13,454 nucleotides of DNA from Proteobacteria bacterium UBA4656 (GTDB lineage Bacteria; Pseudomonadota; Gammaproteobacteria; Xanthomonadales; Ahniellaceae): the NCBI GenBank assembly GCA_002405525.1, contig DHLY01000097.1:3500-16953 (forward strand). Direction: 5' to 3'. A model generated the notes under the pieces. That model ran no database searches. It was not told where the DNA came from and was given only the letters and a program-made list of their open reading frames with translations. Both the position numbers and the translations under genes were made by a program. This document shows positions 1 to 6,593 of the stretch, piece by piece. Each line of letters opens with the position of its first letter. The first letter of the stretch is position 1.

Positions 1-566
1 TCGCCGAACAGGTCGGTTTCGGTTTCTTCCGCGAACGAGGTGGTGATGAGGCCGCCGCGGTTGCCGCCGATGCCGTAGGCATAACCTTGGGCGCGCTCGA
101 GCGCCTTGCCGCTGGCGTCCTGGTGGACGGCGATCAGGCTCGGCACGCCGTGCCCGGCCTCGTACTCGCGGCGCACCAGCGCGCCGGGGCCCTTGGGCGC
201 GACGAGGATCACGTCGAAGCGCGCGTCCGGCGTGATCTGCTTGAAGTGCACGTTCAAGCCGTGCGCGAACAGCAGCGCGCCGCCCGGGCGCAGCTGCTGA
301 GCGATCGACTCCACGTAGACCTGGGGCTGCTGCATGTCGGGCGTGAGCAGCGCGACGAGGTCGGCCTCGGCAGCGGCGGCGGCGCACTCGGCGACGCGCA
401 GCCCGTCAGCCTTGGCCTTGTCCCAGCTCGGCCCGCCCTTGCGCGCGCCGACCACGACGTCGAGGCCGGAGTCGCGCAGGTTCAGCGCGTGGGCGCGGCC
501 CTGGCTGCCGTAGCCGACGATGGCGATTCGTTGCCCCTTGAGGGGGTTGGTTTCCTGGGCGGACAT
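1..566 (-). CDS. ilvC: Ketol-acid reductoisomerase, class I (C-terminal part beyond window)
   Basis: IlvC isomerises and reduces acetolactate or acetohydroxybutyrate with NADPH and Mg2+, the second common step of valine, leucine and isoleucine synthesis in the cytoplasm. The first 188 residues are visible. They show the Rossmann motif GYGSQG (residues 18-23), a cofactor loop ARKGGPS (about 41-47), the catalytic-loop AHG with His102, the VAPKGPG and VRREYE blocks, and EETETDLFG with the metal ligand Asp185 just before the window edge. The sequence resembles the short class I enzyme (about 330-340 residues), not the long E. coli type. The ATG at 566 is preceded by CAGGAG with good spacing. It follows ilvD by 90 nt with no terminator seen between them, so the two are probably co-transcribed from the ilvD side. 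The reading frame is intact and is cut only by the window end. Confidence 0.97.
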   Translation of the reverse strand, partial: MSAQETNPLKGQRIAIVGYGSQGRAHALNLRDSGLDVVVGARKGGPSWDKAKADGLRVAECAAAAAEADLVALLTPDMQQPQVYVESIAQQLRPGGALLFAHGLNVHFKQITPDARFDVILVAPKGPGALVRREYEAGHGVPSLIAVHQDASGKALERAQGYAYGIGGNRGGLITTSFAEETETDLFG

Positions 567-656
567 GGGGAATTCTCCTGCGGTGGCGTGGGTCGTTCAG
601 TGGGCGGGGCGGTGCAACGTGCTGCGCTCATTGCTCCCTAAGGGTTTCGGGTGCAT
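567..656 (-). other. ilvD-ilvC intergenic spacer
   Basis: These 90 nt separate the ilvD stop (TAA at 659-657) from the ilvC ATG. On the minus strand the spacer ends in the ilvC ribosome binding site CAGGAGAATTCCCC. No intrinsic terminator or convincing promoter is visible, which supports an ilvD-ilvC transcript. A 19-codon frame begins with an ATG directly abutting the ilvD stop (TAAATG), but nothing else supports it as a gene. Confidence 0.6.
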
Positions 657-2306
657 TTACGGATGGGTCACGGCCCCCTCGGACGCGGACCCGACCAGGC
701 GCGCGTACTTGGCGAGCACGCCGTGGGTCACGCGCGGCGGCGGTGCGGTCCAGCCGGCACGGCGCGCTTCGAGGTCGGCGTTCGTGGACAAGATGTTGGT
801 CTCGGCGTCGATGGTGACCGTGTCCCCGTCGCGCAGCAGGGCGATCGGCCCGCCACGCGCAGCCTCGGGCGCCACGTGCCCGACCATCAGGCCGCGGGTC
901 GCGCCGCTGAAGCGGCCATCGGTGATCAGAGCGACGTCATCGCCCAGCCCGCGACCCATCAGGGCGGCGGTCACGGCCAGCATCTCGGGCATGCCGGGCG
1001 CGCCGGCCGGGCCTTCGTGGCGGATCACGACGACGTCGCCCGGCTGGACCGCGCCCGCCTGCACGGCGGCGAAGGCCGCGGGCTCGCCGTCGAATACGCG
1101 TGCGGGACCGGTGTGGCGGTTGCGACCGTGACCGGCGAGCTTCACCACGCAGCCGTCGGGCGCAAGGTTGCCGAACAACACGGAAAAGCCACCGCGCGGC
1201 TTGACCGGGGCCGACACGGAGTGCACCACCCGCTCCGGCTGTGCCCCGAGTTCGATCGTCGCGAGGCGTTCGAACAGCGAGCCGCCTTCGACCAGCGCAT
1301 GGTCCTCCAGCATGCCGGCCGCGTGCAGCGCCTGCGCCACCCGCGCCGTGCCGCCGGCGGCGAACAGTTCCACCGCGGTGAAATGTCCGCCAGGCTTGAG
1401 GTCCGCAATGACCGGCGTGCCGCGCGCGAAAGCCTCGAAGTCGCCCAGTTTCAAAGGGACGCAAGCTTCGCGCGCGATCGCCAGCAGATGCAACACCGCA
1501 TTGGTCGAGCCGGCGGTTGCCGCGACCATGCGCATCGCGTTGCGGAACGCGGCGGGCGTCATCAGGCTGCGCGGTGTGCGCCCGGCGCGCAGGGCTTCGA
1601 CCACCAGCGCACCGATGCGCTCACCGTCCACCGGCCGATCAGGATGCAGCGCGGGCCGGTCGTTGGACCCGTACGGCGACAGGCCCAGCGCGGTCATCAC
1701 CATCGCCATCGTGTTGGCGGTGAACTGACCGCCACAGGCGCCGGCGCCGGGACAGGCGCTCTTTTCCACCGCCGCCAACTCCCGGTCATCGATGCGGCCC
1801 GCGCCGTGCGCACCGACCGCCTCGAACACCTCCTGGATGGTGATGTTGCGCCCACCATGCGTGCCGTGGGCGATGGTGCCGCCGTAGAGAACCACGCTCG
1901 GGATGTCGAGACGGGCCGCCGCCATCGCGGCGGCGGGGATGGTCTTGTCGCAGCCGCAGAGGACAACCATGGCATCGAGGCTGTGGCCGTCGACGGCGAG
2001 TTCGATCGAATCCGTGATCCACTCGCGGCTGACCAGCGAAGCGCGCATGCCGGCGGTGCCCATCGCGATTCCATCCGTCACCGCGATGGTGTTGAATTCG
2101 ATCGCCGTCGCACCTGCGGCCTCGACGCCGCGCCGCACGTTCTGGGCCAGCGCGCGCAGGGTCAGATTGCAGGGCGAGACGTCGCTCCAGGGGTGGATCA
2201 CGGCCACGAACGGACGCGCGATCGCCGCGTCGTCGCGCCCCGTTGCGCGCAGCATGGCTCTCGCGGGCGCCCGGTCGGGCCCTGATTTGATGGCATTGCT
2301 GCGCAC
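657..2306 (-). CDS. ilvD: Dihydroxy-acid dehydratase, short [2Fe-2S] class
   Basis: IlvD dehydrates 2,3-dihydroxyisovalerate and 2,3-dihydroxymethylvalerate to the keto acids used for Val, Leu and Ile. The 549-residue protein has the three cysteines of the [2Fe-2S] class: Cys46 in [10 protein letters not shown], Cys119 in LCGCDKT and Cys191 in [14 protein letters not shown]. It also has the [10 protein letters not shown] block near the C terminus with the catalytic serine region. The E. coli enzyme is longer (616 residues, [4Fe-4S]) and lacks the SPCN element. The chosen start is GTG at 2306, preceded by GGCAGGGAAC. An upstream in-frame ATG at 2414 is rejected because translation from it would run through the terminator hairpin at 2391-2365 and add 36 residues unlike the family. 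It is the first gene of an ilvD-ilvC unit whose leader carries a terminator, so expression is probably attenuated. The [2Fe-2S] assignment is from family motifs. Confidence 0.95.
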   Translation of the reverse strand: MRSNAIKSGPDRAPARAMLRATGRDDAAIARPFVAVIHPWSDVSPCNLTLRALAQNVRRGVEAAGATAIEFNTIAVTDGIAMGTAGMRASLVSREWITDSIELAVDGHSLDAMVVLCGCDKTIPAAAMAAARLDIPSVVLYGGTIAHGTHGGRNITIQEVFEAVGAHGAGRIDDRELAAVEKSACPGAGACGGQFTANTMAMVMTALGLSPYGSNDRPALHPDRPVDGERIGALVVEALRAGRTPRSLMTPAAFRNAMRMVAATAGSTNAVLHLLAIAREACVPLKLGDFEAFARGTPVIADLKPGGHFTAVELFAAGGTARVAQALHAAGMLEDHALVEGGSLFERLATIELGAQPERVVHSVSAPVKPRGGFSVLFGNLAPDGCVVKLAGHGRNRHTGPARVFDGEPAAFAAVQAGAVQPGDVVVIRHEGPAGAPGMPEMLAVTAALMGRGLGDDVALITDGRFSGATRGLMVGHVAPEAARGGPIALLRDGDTVTIDAETNILSTNADLEARRAGWTAPPPRVTHGVLAKYARLVGSASEGAVTHP

Positions 2307-2359
2307 GGGGTTCCCTGCCTTACTCGGAGTGGTTGAAAAGAGATGATGCCCTCGGAACG

Positions 2360-2391
2360 AAAAACCCCCGCAGCCGTCACCGGCGCGGGGG
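2360..2391 (-). terminator. Strong intrinsic terminator in the ilvD leader (probable attenuator)
   Basis: Read on the minus strand, CCCCCGC pairs with GCGGGGG (7 bp). A single bulged T is followed by an inner GCCG/CGGC stem (4 bp) and a GTGA (GNRA) loop, and the hairpin ends directly in TTTTT (2364-2360). This is a textbook Rho-independent terminator. It lies 54 nt before the ilvD start and downstream of a promoter-like element at 2567-2596, in the same direction as ilvD. No gene precedes it on this strand, so it would act on the ilvD leader transcript itself, as an attenuator does. Whether it responds to branched-chain amino acids is an inference. Confidence 0.8.
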
Positions 2392-2423
2392 CTTCGGGGG
2401 CCTTGATGGTGCATCGCTTCAGG

Positions 2424-2549
2424 TCAGGCCCTCGTCCCGCATGCGGCGCGCGCACTGCGGGCCCCGGGACCTCGACCCCAACGCCCACGCCACGCATGCG
2501 CGCAGCCCCGGAAATCCGCGACCCAAGGCCGCGCGCAGTGATGCTGCAC
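2424..2549 (-). CDS. Candidate 41-codon leader ORF upstream of ilvD
   Basis: A GTG at 2549 follows a near-perfect Shine-Dalgarno GGAGGT (2562-2557) at good spacing. It opens a 41-codon frame (start VQHHCARPWVAD) ending in TGA at 2426-2424, 32 nt before the attenuator hairpin. Position and ribosome binding site are what a leader peptide would have. Composition is not: there are three Trp and three Cys, many Arg and Ala, and almost no Ile, Leu or Val. The next frame, which lacks a stop before ilvD, holds an ATG followed by RGVGVGVEVPG, rich in valine codons. Either this ORF is fortuitous, or control is not by simple branched-chain stalling. Confidence 0.3.
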   Translation of the reverse strand: MQHHCARPWVADFRGCAHAWRGRWGRGPGARSARAACGTRA

Positions 2550-2566
2550 TGCGAAAACCTCCGAGG

Positions 2567-2596
2567 ACGGTAGACGAGCGCGTTTTGGCTTGTCAA
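2567..2596 (-). promoter_or_regulatory. Putative promoter for the ilvD leader
   Basis: On the minus strand a perfect -35 hexamer TTGACA (2596-2591) is followed after 18 bp by TACCGT (2572-2567), which matches -10 consensus at three positions including the key first TA and last T. Initiation would fall near 2560, just at the GGAGG that precedes the leader ORF. The -35 is striking in such GC-rich DNA; the -10 is weak. Confidence 0.45.
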
Positions 2597-2612
2597 GCGA
2601 GCGTCAAGCCGG

Positions 2613-2667
2613 CTGCGACCGGCACCGGCCGAGGTCGCCCTCGATCGTGGCACGACCTTGGTCGCAG
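2613..2667. promoter_or_regulatory. Dyad-symmetric element between the divergent promoters (candidate operator)
   Basis: Two nested inverted repeats lie midway between the outward TTGACA boxes. CTGCGACC (2613-2620) pairs with GGTCGCAG (2660-2667), centred at 2640. AGGTCG (2632-2637) pairs with CGACCT (2653-2658), flanking the palindrome CGATCG (2642-2647). The midpoint of the two TTGACA hexamers is 2639.5. A direct repeat GTCGCAGG occurs at 2661-2668 and 2673-2680. This symmetry suggests a shared binding site for a regulator of both operons. The protein is unknown, and GC-rich DNA makes short repeats easy to find. Confidence 0.3.
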
Positions 2668-2682
2668 GCAGCGTCGCAGGAC

Positions 2683-2712
2683 TTGACAAAGACGGGCCGC
2701 CGGAGGCAACGT
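2683..2712 (+). promoter_or_regulatory. Putative promoter for the leu leader
   Basis: A perfect -35 hexamer TTGACA occurs at 2683-2688. At 18 bp spacing the -10 would be CAACGT (2707-2712), a poor match (second A and last T). This would start transcription at about 2719, which is the leader peptide ATG itself. The GGAGG at 2702-2706 would then lie inside the promoter and not be transcribed. Either the leader peptide is leaderless, or the true promoter lies further upstream. Confidence 0.35.
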
Positions 2713-2718
2713 CGTCTC

Positions 2719-2829
2719 ATGTCGCAGCGCGTCAACCAGCGTCTGAACCGGGTTTCCGGCGTGCCTGCGGTCCGCCTTCCCGGGTTGCTTCTTCCGCTCC
2801 CGTTGCCATCCCGGTGCGCAACGCTCTGA
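2719..2829 (+). CDS. leuL: Leucine-rich leader peptide of the leu operon attenuator
   Basis: This is a 36-codon ORF from ATG 2719 to TGA 2827-2829. It has 8 leucines, six of them in ten codons (residues 20-29, LPGLLLPLPL; codons at 2776-2805). Those six are CTT, TTG, CTT, CTT, CTC and TTG, whereas the neighbouring structural genes mostly use CTG and CTC, so stalling on scarce charged tRNA-Leu would be sensitive. The ORF is followed by a hairpin and then leuA, as in known leu leaders; the sequence is not homologous to E. coli LeuL beyond the leucine run. A GGAGG at 2702-2706 is 12 nt upstream, rather far, and may lie in the promoter. The peptide itself probably has no function other than its translation. 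Confidence 0.72.
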   Translation: MSQRVNQRLNRVSGVPAVRLPGLLLPLPLPSRCATL

Positions 2830-2873
2830 TTCGGCCAGCGACAATACGGCAACCGACCTGAGCCCCGCACCGG
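2780..2873 (+). promoter_or_regulatory. leu attenuator: competing preemptor and antiterminator stems
   Basis: Two alternative pairings share one segment. Preemptor: 2780-2787 (CCGGGTTG, inside the Leu codon run) pairs with 2807-2814 (CATCCCGG) with one T-T mismatch. Antiterminator: 2811-2818 (CCGGTGCG) pairs perfectly over 8 bp with 2866-2873 (CGCACCGG), which would consume the 5' arm of the terminator at 2863-2886. A ribosome stalled on the Leu codons would block the preemptor and leave 2811-2818 free, favouring read-through. A ribosome reaching the stop codon would cover 2811-2818 and allow termination. This is the classical attenuation logic; the pairings are seen in the sequence, the mechanism is inferred. 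Confidence 0.65.
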
Positions 2874-2890
2874 AAACGGCGCGGGGTTCG
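2863..2890 (+). terminator. leu leader terminator hairpin (attenuator)
   Basis: CCCCGC (2863-2868) pairs with GCGGGG (2881-2886), then an A-C mismatch, then CCG/CGG closing a GAAA tetraloop. The 3' flank TTCGTCATTC is only moderately T-rich, so termination may be partial. It follows the leader peptide stop by 33 nt and precedes leuA by about 145 nt. Confidence 0.6.
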
Positions 2891-2927
2891 TCATTCATGG
2901 ACACCGGAAAACCCCGAGGAGCCCGCG

Positions 2928-3038
2928 ATGACCGCCCCGCTCGTCCCGACTCGCCGCCGGACCGTCAACTGCCTTGTCGCCCTCGCCTCGCGGACCCGGG
3001 GCCACCGAGGAACCACCGGGCGGAGGATCGCGCCGTGA
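2928..3038 (+). CDS. Small 36-codon ORF translationally coupled to leuA
   Basis: ATG 2928 has a good Shine-Dalgarno, GAGGAG at 2916-2921 with 6 nt spacing. The frame runs 36 codons to TGA 3036-3038, overlapping the leuA GTG by 4 nt (GTGA). The same GTGA junction is used at leuA-leuC and leuD-leuB. The peptide (beginning MTAPLVPTRRRTVN) is Arg/Thr-rich, has three leucines, and shows no signal peptide or known domain. Two readings are possible. It may be a coupling ORF whose translation opens the leuA ribosome binding site inside it (GGAGG 3022-3026). It may also be a chance frame in a leader. It lies downstream of the attenuator hairpin, so it would be made only on read-through. Confidence 0.42.
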   Translation: MTAPLVPTRRRTVNCLVALASRTRGHRGTTGRRIAP

Positions 3039-4612
3039 GCGAACGACTGGTGATCTTCGACACCACGCTGCGCGACGGCGAGCAGAGCCCCGGCTGCAGC
3101 CTCGACCCGCAGGCCAAGGTGCGCTTTGCGCAGGCGCTGGCCCAACTGGGTGTGGATGTGATCGAAGCCGGTTATCCGGCCGCCTCCGAGGACGACTTCC
3201 GCTCGGTCCACGAGATCGCCGCCAGCGTCGAGGGTGCGACGATCTGCGGCCTGGCGCGCTGCAACGAGTCCGACATCGCGGCCACCGGCGCGGCGATCCG
3301 GCCGGCCAGCCGCCGCCGCATCCACGTGTTCATCGCCTCCAGCCCGATCCACCGCGACCACAAGCTGAAGATGAGCCGCCAGCAGGTGCTGGATCGCGCG
3401 ATCTCCGGCGTGCGCCAGGCGCGCGCCCTGGTCGACGACGTGGAGTTCTCGGCCGAGGATGCGACGCGGTCGGAGCCCGACTTCCTCGTGCAGCTGTTTT
3501 CCAGCGTGATCGAAGCCGGCGCGTCGACCATCAACGTGCCCGACACCGTCGGCTACACCACGCCTGGCGAATACTTCGAGCTGATCCGCCTGTTGCGGCG
3601 CGAGGTGCGCGGCATCGAGCGCGTGCGGATCAGCACGCACTGCCACGACGATCTCGGACTGGCGGTGGCCAATTCCCTCGCCGCGGTAGAGGCCGGCGCG
3701 CGGCAGGTCGAATGCACGATCACCGGGATCGGCGAGCGTGCCGGCAACGCGGCCCTGGAGGAACTGGTCATGGCGCTGCGTACGCGGCCGGAGCGCTACG
3801 GCGTGCACACCGGCATCCGCACGCCGCGCCTGTTCTCCACCGCGCGCCTGCTTTCGACCCTGATCGGCTCGACCATCCCGCGCAACAAGGCGATCGTCGG
3901 CGACAACGCCTTCGCCCACGAGAGCGGCATCCACCAGCACGGAATGATCGCCGACCGCAGCACCTACGAGATCATGCGCCCGGAGGACGTGGGCTTCCCC
4001 GGCTCGCAGCTGGTTCTCGGCAAGCACAGCGGCCGCGCGGCGGTGCGCGACCGGCTGGGCCACCTCGGCTACGCGGTACCCGACGACGCGCTGGACGAAC
4101 TGATGGTGGCCTACAAACGCCTCGCCGACCGCAAGAAGGAGGTTTTCGACGCCGATCTGGAGGCGCTTTGGCTGGGCGTGGACCCGAACGCCCCGCACGG
4201 GTTCGCTCTGGAGTCGCTGCACGTGACCACCGCGATCGGCGCCCGCAGCGAACCGACCGCCAGCGTCGCGGTGCGTGACAGCGAGGGGCGCCTGCACCGC
4301 GAAGCCGCGGTCGGCGATGGGCCGATCGACGCCATCGCCAACGCCATGGCGCGCGCCACCGGCATCGCCTTCGACGTTCGCGACTACCATGTGCGCAGCC
4401 TGACCGGCGGGGTCGATGCACAGGGCCAGGCCACGGTGCGCGTCGTCCACGAGGACCGGGAGTACCGCGGCCAGGCGGTCAGCACCGACGTGATCGAGGC
4501 GTCGGCTCAGGCGCTACTCGAGGCGGTGAATCGGATCGCCGCCACCCGCGCCGCGCGTGCGCGGCACCGCGCCGGCCTGGCCGATGCGGCGTTCGCCGGA
4601 GCCAGCGCGTGA
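3035..4612 (+). CDS. leuA: 2-isopropylmalate synthase
   Basis: LeuA condenses acetyl-CoA with 2-ketoisovalerate, the committed and leucine-inhibited step of leucine synthesis. The 525-residue product has the TIM-barrel catalytic domain with [13 protein letters not shown] (Asp14 metal ligand), the His202-X-His204 metal pair in THCHDD and GERAGN (233-238). A linker with [10 protein letters not shown] follows, then a full C-terminal regulatory domain from about residue 390, including GDGPIDA and [11 protein letters not shown]. That matches the standard long bacterial enzyme. GTG 3035 is chosen as start: GGAGG (3022-3026) is 8 nt upstream and the protein then begins as family members do. An in-frame ATG at 2897 has no ribosome binding site and would add 46 Pro/Arg-rich residues. 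The stop overlaps leuC (GTGA). Expression is probably attenuated by the upstream leucine leader, with leucine feedback on the enzyme expected from the family. Confidence 0.97.
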   Translation: MSERLVIFDTTLRDGEQSPGCSLDPQAKVRFAQALAQLGVDVIEAGYPAASEDDFRSVHEIAASVEGATICGLARCNESDIAATGAAIRPASRRRIHVFIASSPIHRDHKLKMSRQQVLDRAISGVRQARALVDDVEFSAEDATRSEPDFLVQLFSSVIEAGASTINVPDTVGYTTPGEYFELIRLLRREVRGIERVRISTHCHDDLGLAVANSLAAVEAGARQVECTITGIGERAGNAALEELVMALRTRPERYGVHTGIRTPRLFSTARLLSTLIGSTIPRNKAIVGDNAFAHESGIHQHGMIADRSTYEIMRPEDVGFPGSQLVLGKHSGRAAVRDRLGHLGYAVPDDALDELMVAYKRLADRKKEVFDADLEALWLGVDPNAPHGFALESLHVTTAIGARSEPTASVAVRDSEGRLHREAAVGDGPIDAIANAMARATGIAFDVRDYHVRSLTGGVDAQGQATVRVVHEDREYRGQAVSTDVIEASAQALLEAVNRIAATRAARARHRAGLADAAFAGASA

Positions 4613-6024
4613 ACGGACGATCCCTTTTCGACAAGGTGTGGGACGCGCACGTGGTGGAGGCGCCCGAAGACGGGCGCCCTGCCGTGCTGTACGTCGATCT
4701 GCACCTGATCCACGAGGTCACTTCGCCGCAGGCCTTCCAGGTGCTGCGCGAACGCGGGCTGCGCGTGCGCCGGCCGGACCGCACCTTGGGCACGCTCGAC
4801 CACAGCACCCCGACCCTGCCGCCAGGTGGCGACGGGACGCGACCCTACCTCGACGACGCCACTCGCGCGCAGGTCGAGGCGCTGGAGCGCAATTGCACGG
4901 AATTCGGCATCGACCTCCGCGGCTGGGATTCGCCCGACCGCGGCATCGTGCACGTGATCGCGCCGGAACTGGGCCGCACCCGGCCCGGGATGACCATCGT
5001 CTGCGGCGACAGCCACACCAGCACCCACGGCGCCTTCGGCGCGCTGGCCTTCGGCATCGGCACCACCGAGGTCGGGCACGTGCTCGCCACCCAGTGCCTG
5101 CTGCAGCGCAAGCCGCGGTCGCTTGCGGTGACCATCGAGGGCGAACTGGGGCCCGGCGTCTCGCCCAAGGACCTTACCTTGCACGTCGCCGGCGTACTCG
5201 GCATCGGCGGCGCAACCGGCCACGTGATCGAGTTCCGCGGTAGCGCGGTACGCGCGCTGTCGATGGAGGGGCGGATGACCCTGTGCAACATGTCGATCGA
5301 GATGGGCGCACGCGCCGGGATGGTCTGTCCGGACGCCACCACCATCGAATACCTGCGCGGCCGGCAGGAGAGTCCGAGCGGCGCCGACTTCGATCGCCAG
5401 GCAGCCATCTGGCTGTCCCTCGCTTCCGACGCCGACGCCCGCTACGACCGCGAACTGCGGATCGACGCCGACCGCGTGGCGCCGACCGTCACCTGGGGCA
5501 CCGACCCCGGCAAGTCGATCGCCATCGACGGCCGCGTGCCGCGTGCAGCCGATGCGGCCGCCCGCAAGGCGCTCGACTACATGCGTCTGACCGAGGACCA
5601 GCCGATCGCCGGCACCCCGGTGGACGTGGTCTTCGTCGGCTCCTGCACCAATTCCCGACTTTCCGACCTGCGTGCCGCCGCCGACGTCCTGCGCGGGCGG
5701 CGTGTCAGCCCGGGTGTGCGCATGCTGGTGGTGCCGGGCTCCGAGCGCGTGCGGCGCGAGGCCGAGGCAGAGGGCCTGCATGAGGTATTCCGCGGCGCCG
5801 GCGCCGACTGGCGTGAGCCGGGCTGCTCGATGTGCATCGGCATGAACGGCGACATTGCGCGCCCGGGAGAACTGGTGGTCAGCACCAGCAACCGCAACTT
5901 CGAGGGGCGCCAGGGCAAGGGCGTGCGCACCGTGCTGGCGAGTCCGGCCACCGCCGCGGCGAGCGCCGTCGCCGGTGCGATCGTCGACCCGCGTTCGCTC
6001 GCCGCCAGCGGGGTCGCGGCATGA
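4609..6024 (+). CDS. leuC: 3-isopropylmalate dehydratase, large subunit
   Basis: With LeuD this aconitase-family enzyme isomerises 2-isopropylmalate to 3-isopropylmalate using a [4Fe-4S] cluster. The 471-residue product is full length. The three cluster cysteines are Cys346 (GSCTNSR), Cys406 and Cys409 (GCSMCIGMN), the same spacing as E. coli LeuC. Other family blocks are [11 protein letters not shown] at the N terminus, [29 protein letters not shown] and NRNFEGRQG near the C terminus. It starts with GTG at 4609, overlapping the leuA stop by 4 nt with GGAG just upstream, and ends overlapping leuD (ATGA), so the two subunits are likely made by coupled translation in equal amounts. Confidence 0.98.
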   Translation: MNGRSLFDKVWDAHVVEAPEDGRPAVLYVDLHLIHEVTSPQAFQVLRERGLRVRRPDRTLGTLDHSTPTLPPGGDGTRPYLDDATRAQVEALERNCTEFGIDLRGWDSPDRGIVHVIAPELGRTRPGMTIVCGDSHTSTHGAFGALAFGIGTTEVGHVLATQCLLQRKPRSLAVTIEGELGPGVSPKDLTLHVAGVLGIGGATGHVIEFRGSAVRALSMEGRMTLCNMSIEMGARAGMVCPDATTIEYLRGRQESPSGADFDRQAAIWLSLASDADARYDRELRIDADRVAPTVTWGTDPGKSIAIDGRVPRAADAAARKALDYMRLTEDQPIAGTPVDVVFVGSCTNSRLSDLRAAADVLRGRRVSPGVRMLVVPGSERVRREAEAEGLHEVFRGAGADWREPGCSMCIGMNGDIARPGELVVSTSNRNFEGRQGKGVRTVLASPATAAASAVAGAIVDPRSLAASGVAA

Positions 6025-6593
6025 CGCCGGTCCGGCGGGTGGAATCGCGCACCGTGGTGCTGCCGGTCGACAACATCGACACCGACCAGATCATCCCGGC
6101 CCGGTTCCTCACCACCACCACGCGCGCCGGGCTCGGCCGCCACGCCTTCAACGACTGGCGCTGGCTGGCCGACGGATCGCCGAATCCGGAGTTCGTGTTC
6201 AACCGTCCCGAATCCCGCGGCGCATCGATCCTGGTCGCCGGCCGCAACTTCGGCTGCGGTTCGTCGCGCGAGCACGCGCCGTGGGCACTGCTCGACGCCG
6301 GGATCGAGGCGGTGGTCAGCAGCAGCATCGCCGACATCTTCCGCAGCAATGCGCTCAAGAATGGCCTGCTGGCGCTGGTCGTCGACGACGACGCGCACGC
6401 CGAACTGCTGGCGAACCCGGGCGAGCGGCTGTCGATCGACGTCGCTGCATCGCGCATCACCTGCGCCGACGGCCGCAACCTGTCGTTCACGATCGATCCC
6501 TTCGCGCGCCAGTGCCTGCTCGAAGGGGTGGACGAACTCGGCTACCTCCTGCAGCGCCTGCCGCTGATCGAACGCTTCGAGGCTCGGACGTGA
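6021..6593 (+). CDS. leuD: 3-isopropylmalate dehydratase, small subunit
   Basis: LeuD is the swivelling small subunit that completes the isopropylmalate isomerase active site with LeuC. The 190-residue product is slightly shorter than E. coli LeuD (about 200). It has the expected [13 protein letters not shown] segment near residue 20 and [17 protein letters not shown], the substrate-binding loop. ATG 6021 overlaps the leuC stop by 4 nt. Its stop overlaps the leuB GTG by 4 nt. An open frame extends further upstream inside leuC, but those residues do not belong to the family. Confidence 0.97.
   Translation: MTPVRRVESRTVVLPVDNIDTDQIIPARFLTTTTRAGLGRHAFNDWRWLADGSPNPEFVFNRPESRGASILVAGRNFGCGSSREHAPWALLDAGIEAVVSSSIADIFRSNALKNGLLALVVDDDAHAELLANPGERLSIDVAASRITCADGRNLSFTIDPFARQCLLEGVDELGYLLQRLPLIERFEART

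Noticed and set aside
597..656. 19-codon ORF starting immediately after the ilvD stop (TAAATG)
   Set aside because: Very short, no own ribosome binding site and no conserved feature; likely chance.
651..2285. Long plus-strand open frame (544 codons) antisense to ilvD
   Set aside because: Low-complexity Arg/His/Gly/Ala-rich translation typical of the shadow frame of a GC-rich gene; ilvD on the other strand is fully conserved.
2307..2414. N-terminal extension of ilvD from the ATG at 2414
   Set aside because: It would be translated through the terminator hairpin, adds 36 residues absent from the family, and the GTG at 2306 has a purine-rich site upstream.
2897..3034. N-terminal extension of leuA from the ATG at 2897
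   Set aside because: No Shine-Dalgarno; the extra 46 residues are Pro/Arg-rich and unlike LeuA; GTG 3035 has GGAGG at good spacing.
2891..4450. Long minus-strand open frame (519 codons) antisense to leuA
   Set aside because: No family features; it mirrors the leuA codon pattern, and leuA is unambiguous.
4507..5781. Minus-strand open frame (424 codons) antisense to leuC
   Set aside because: A shadow of leuC with no motif or ribosome binding site.
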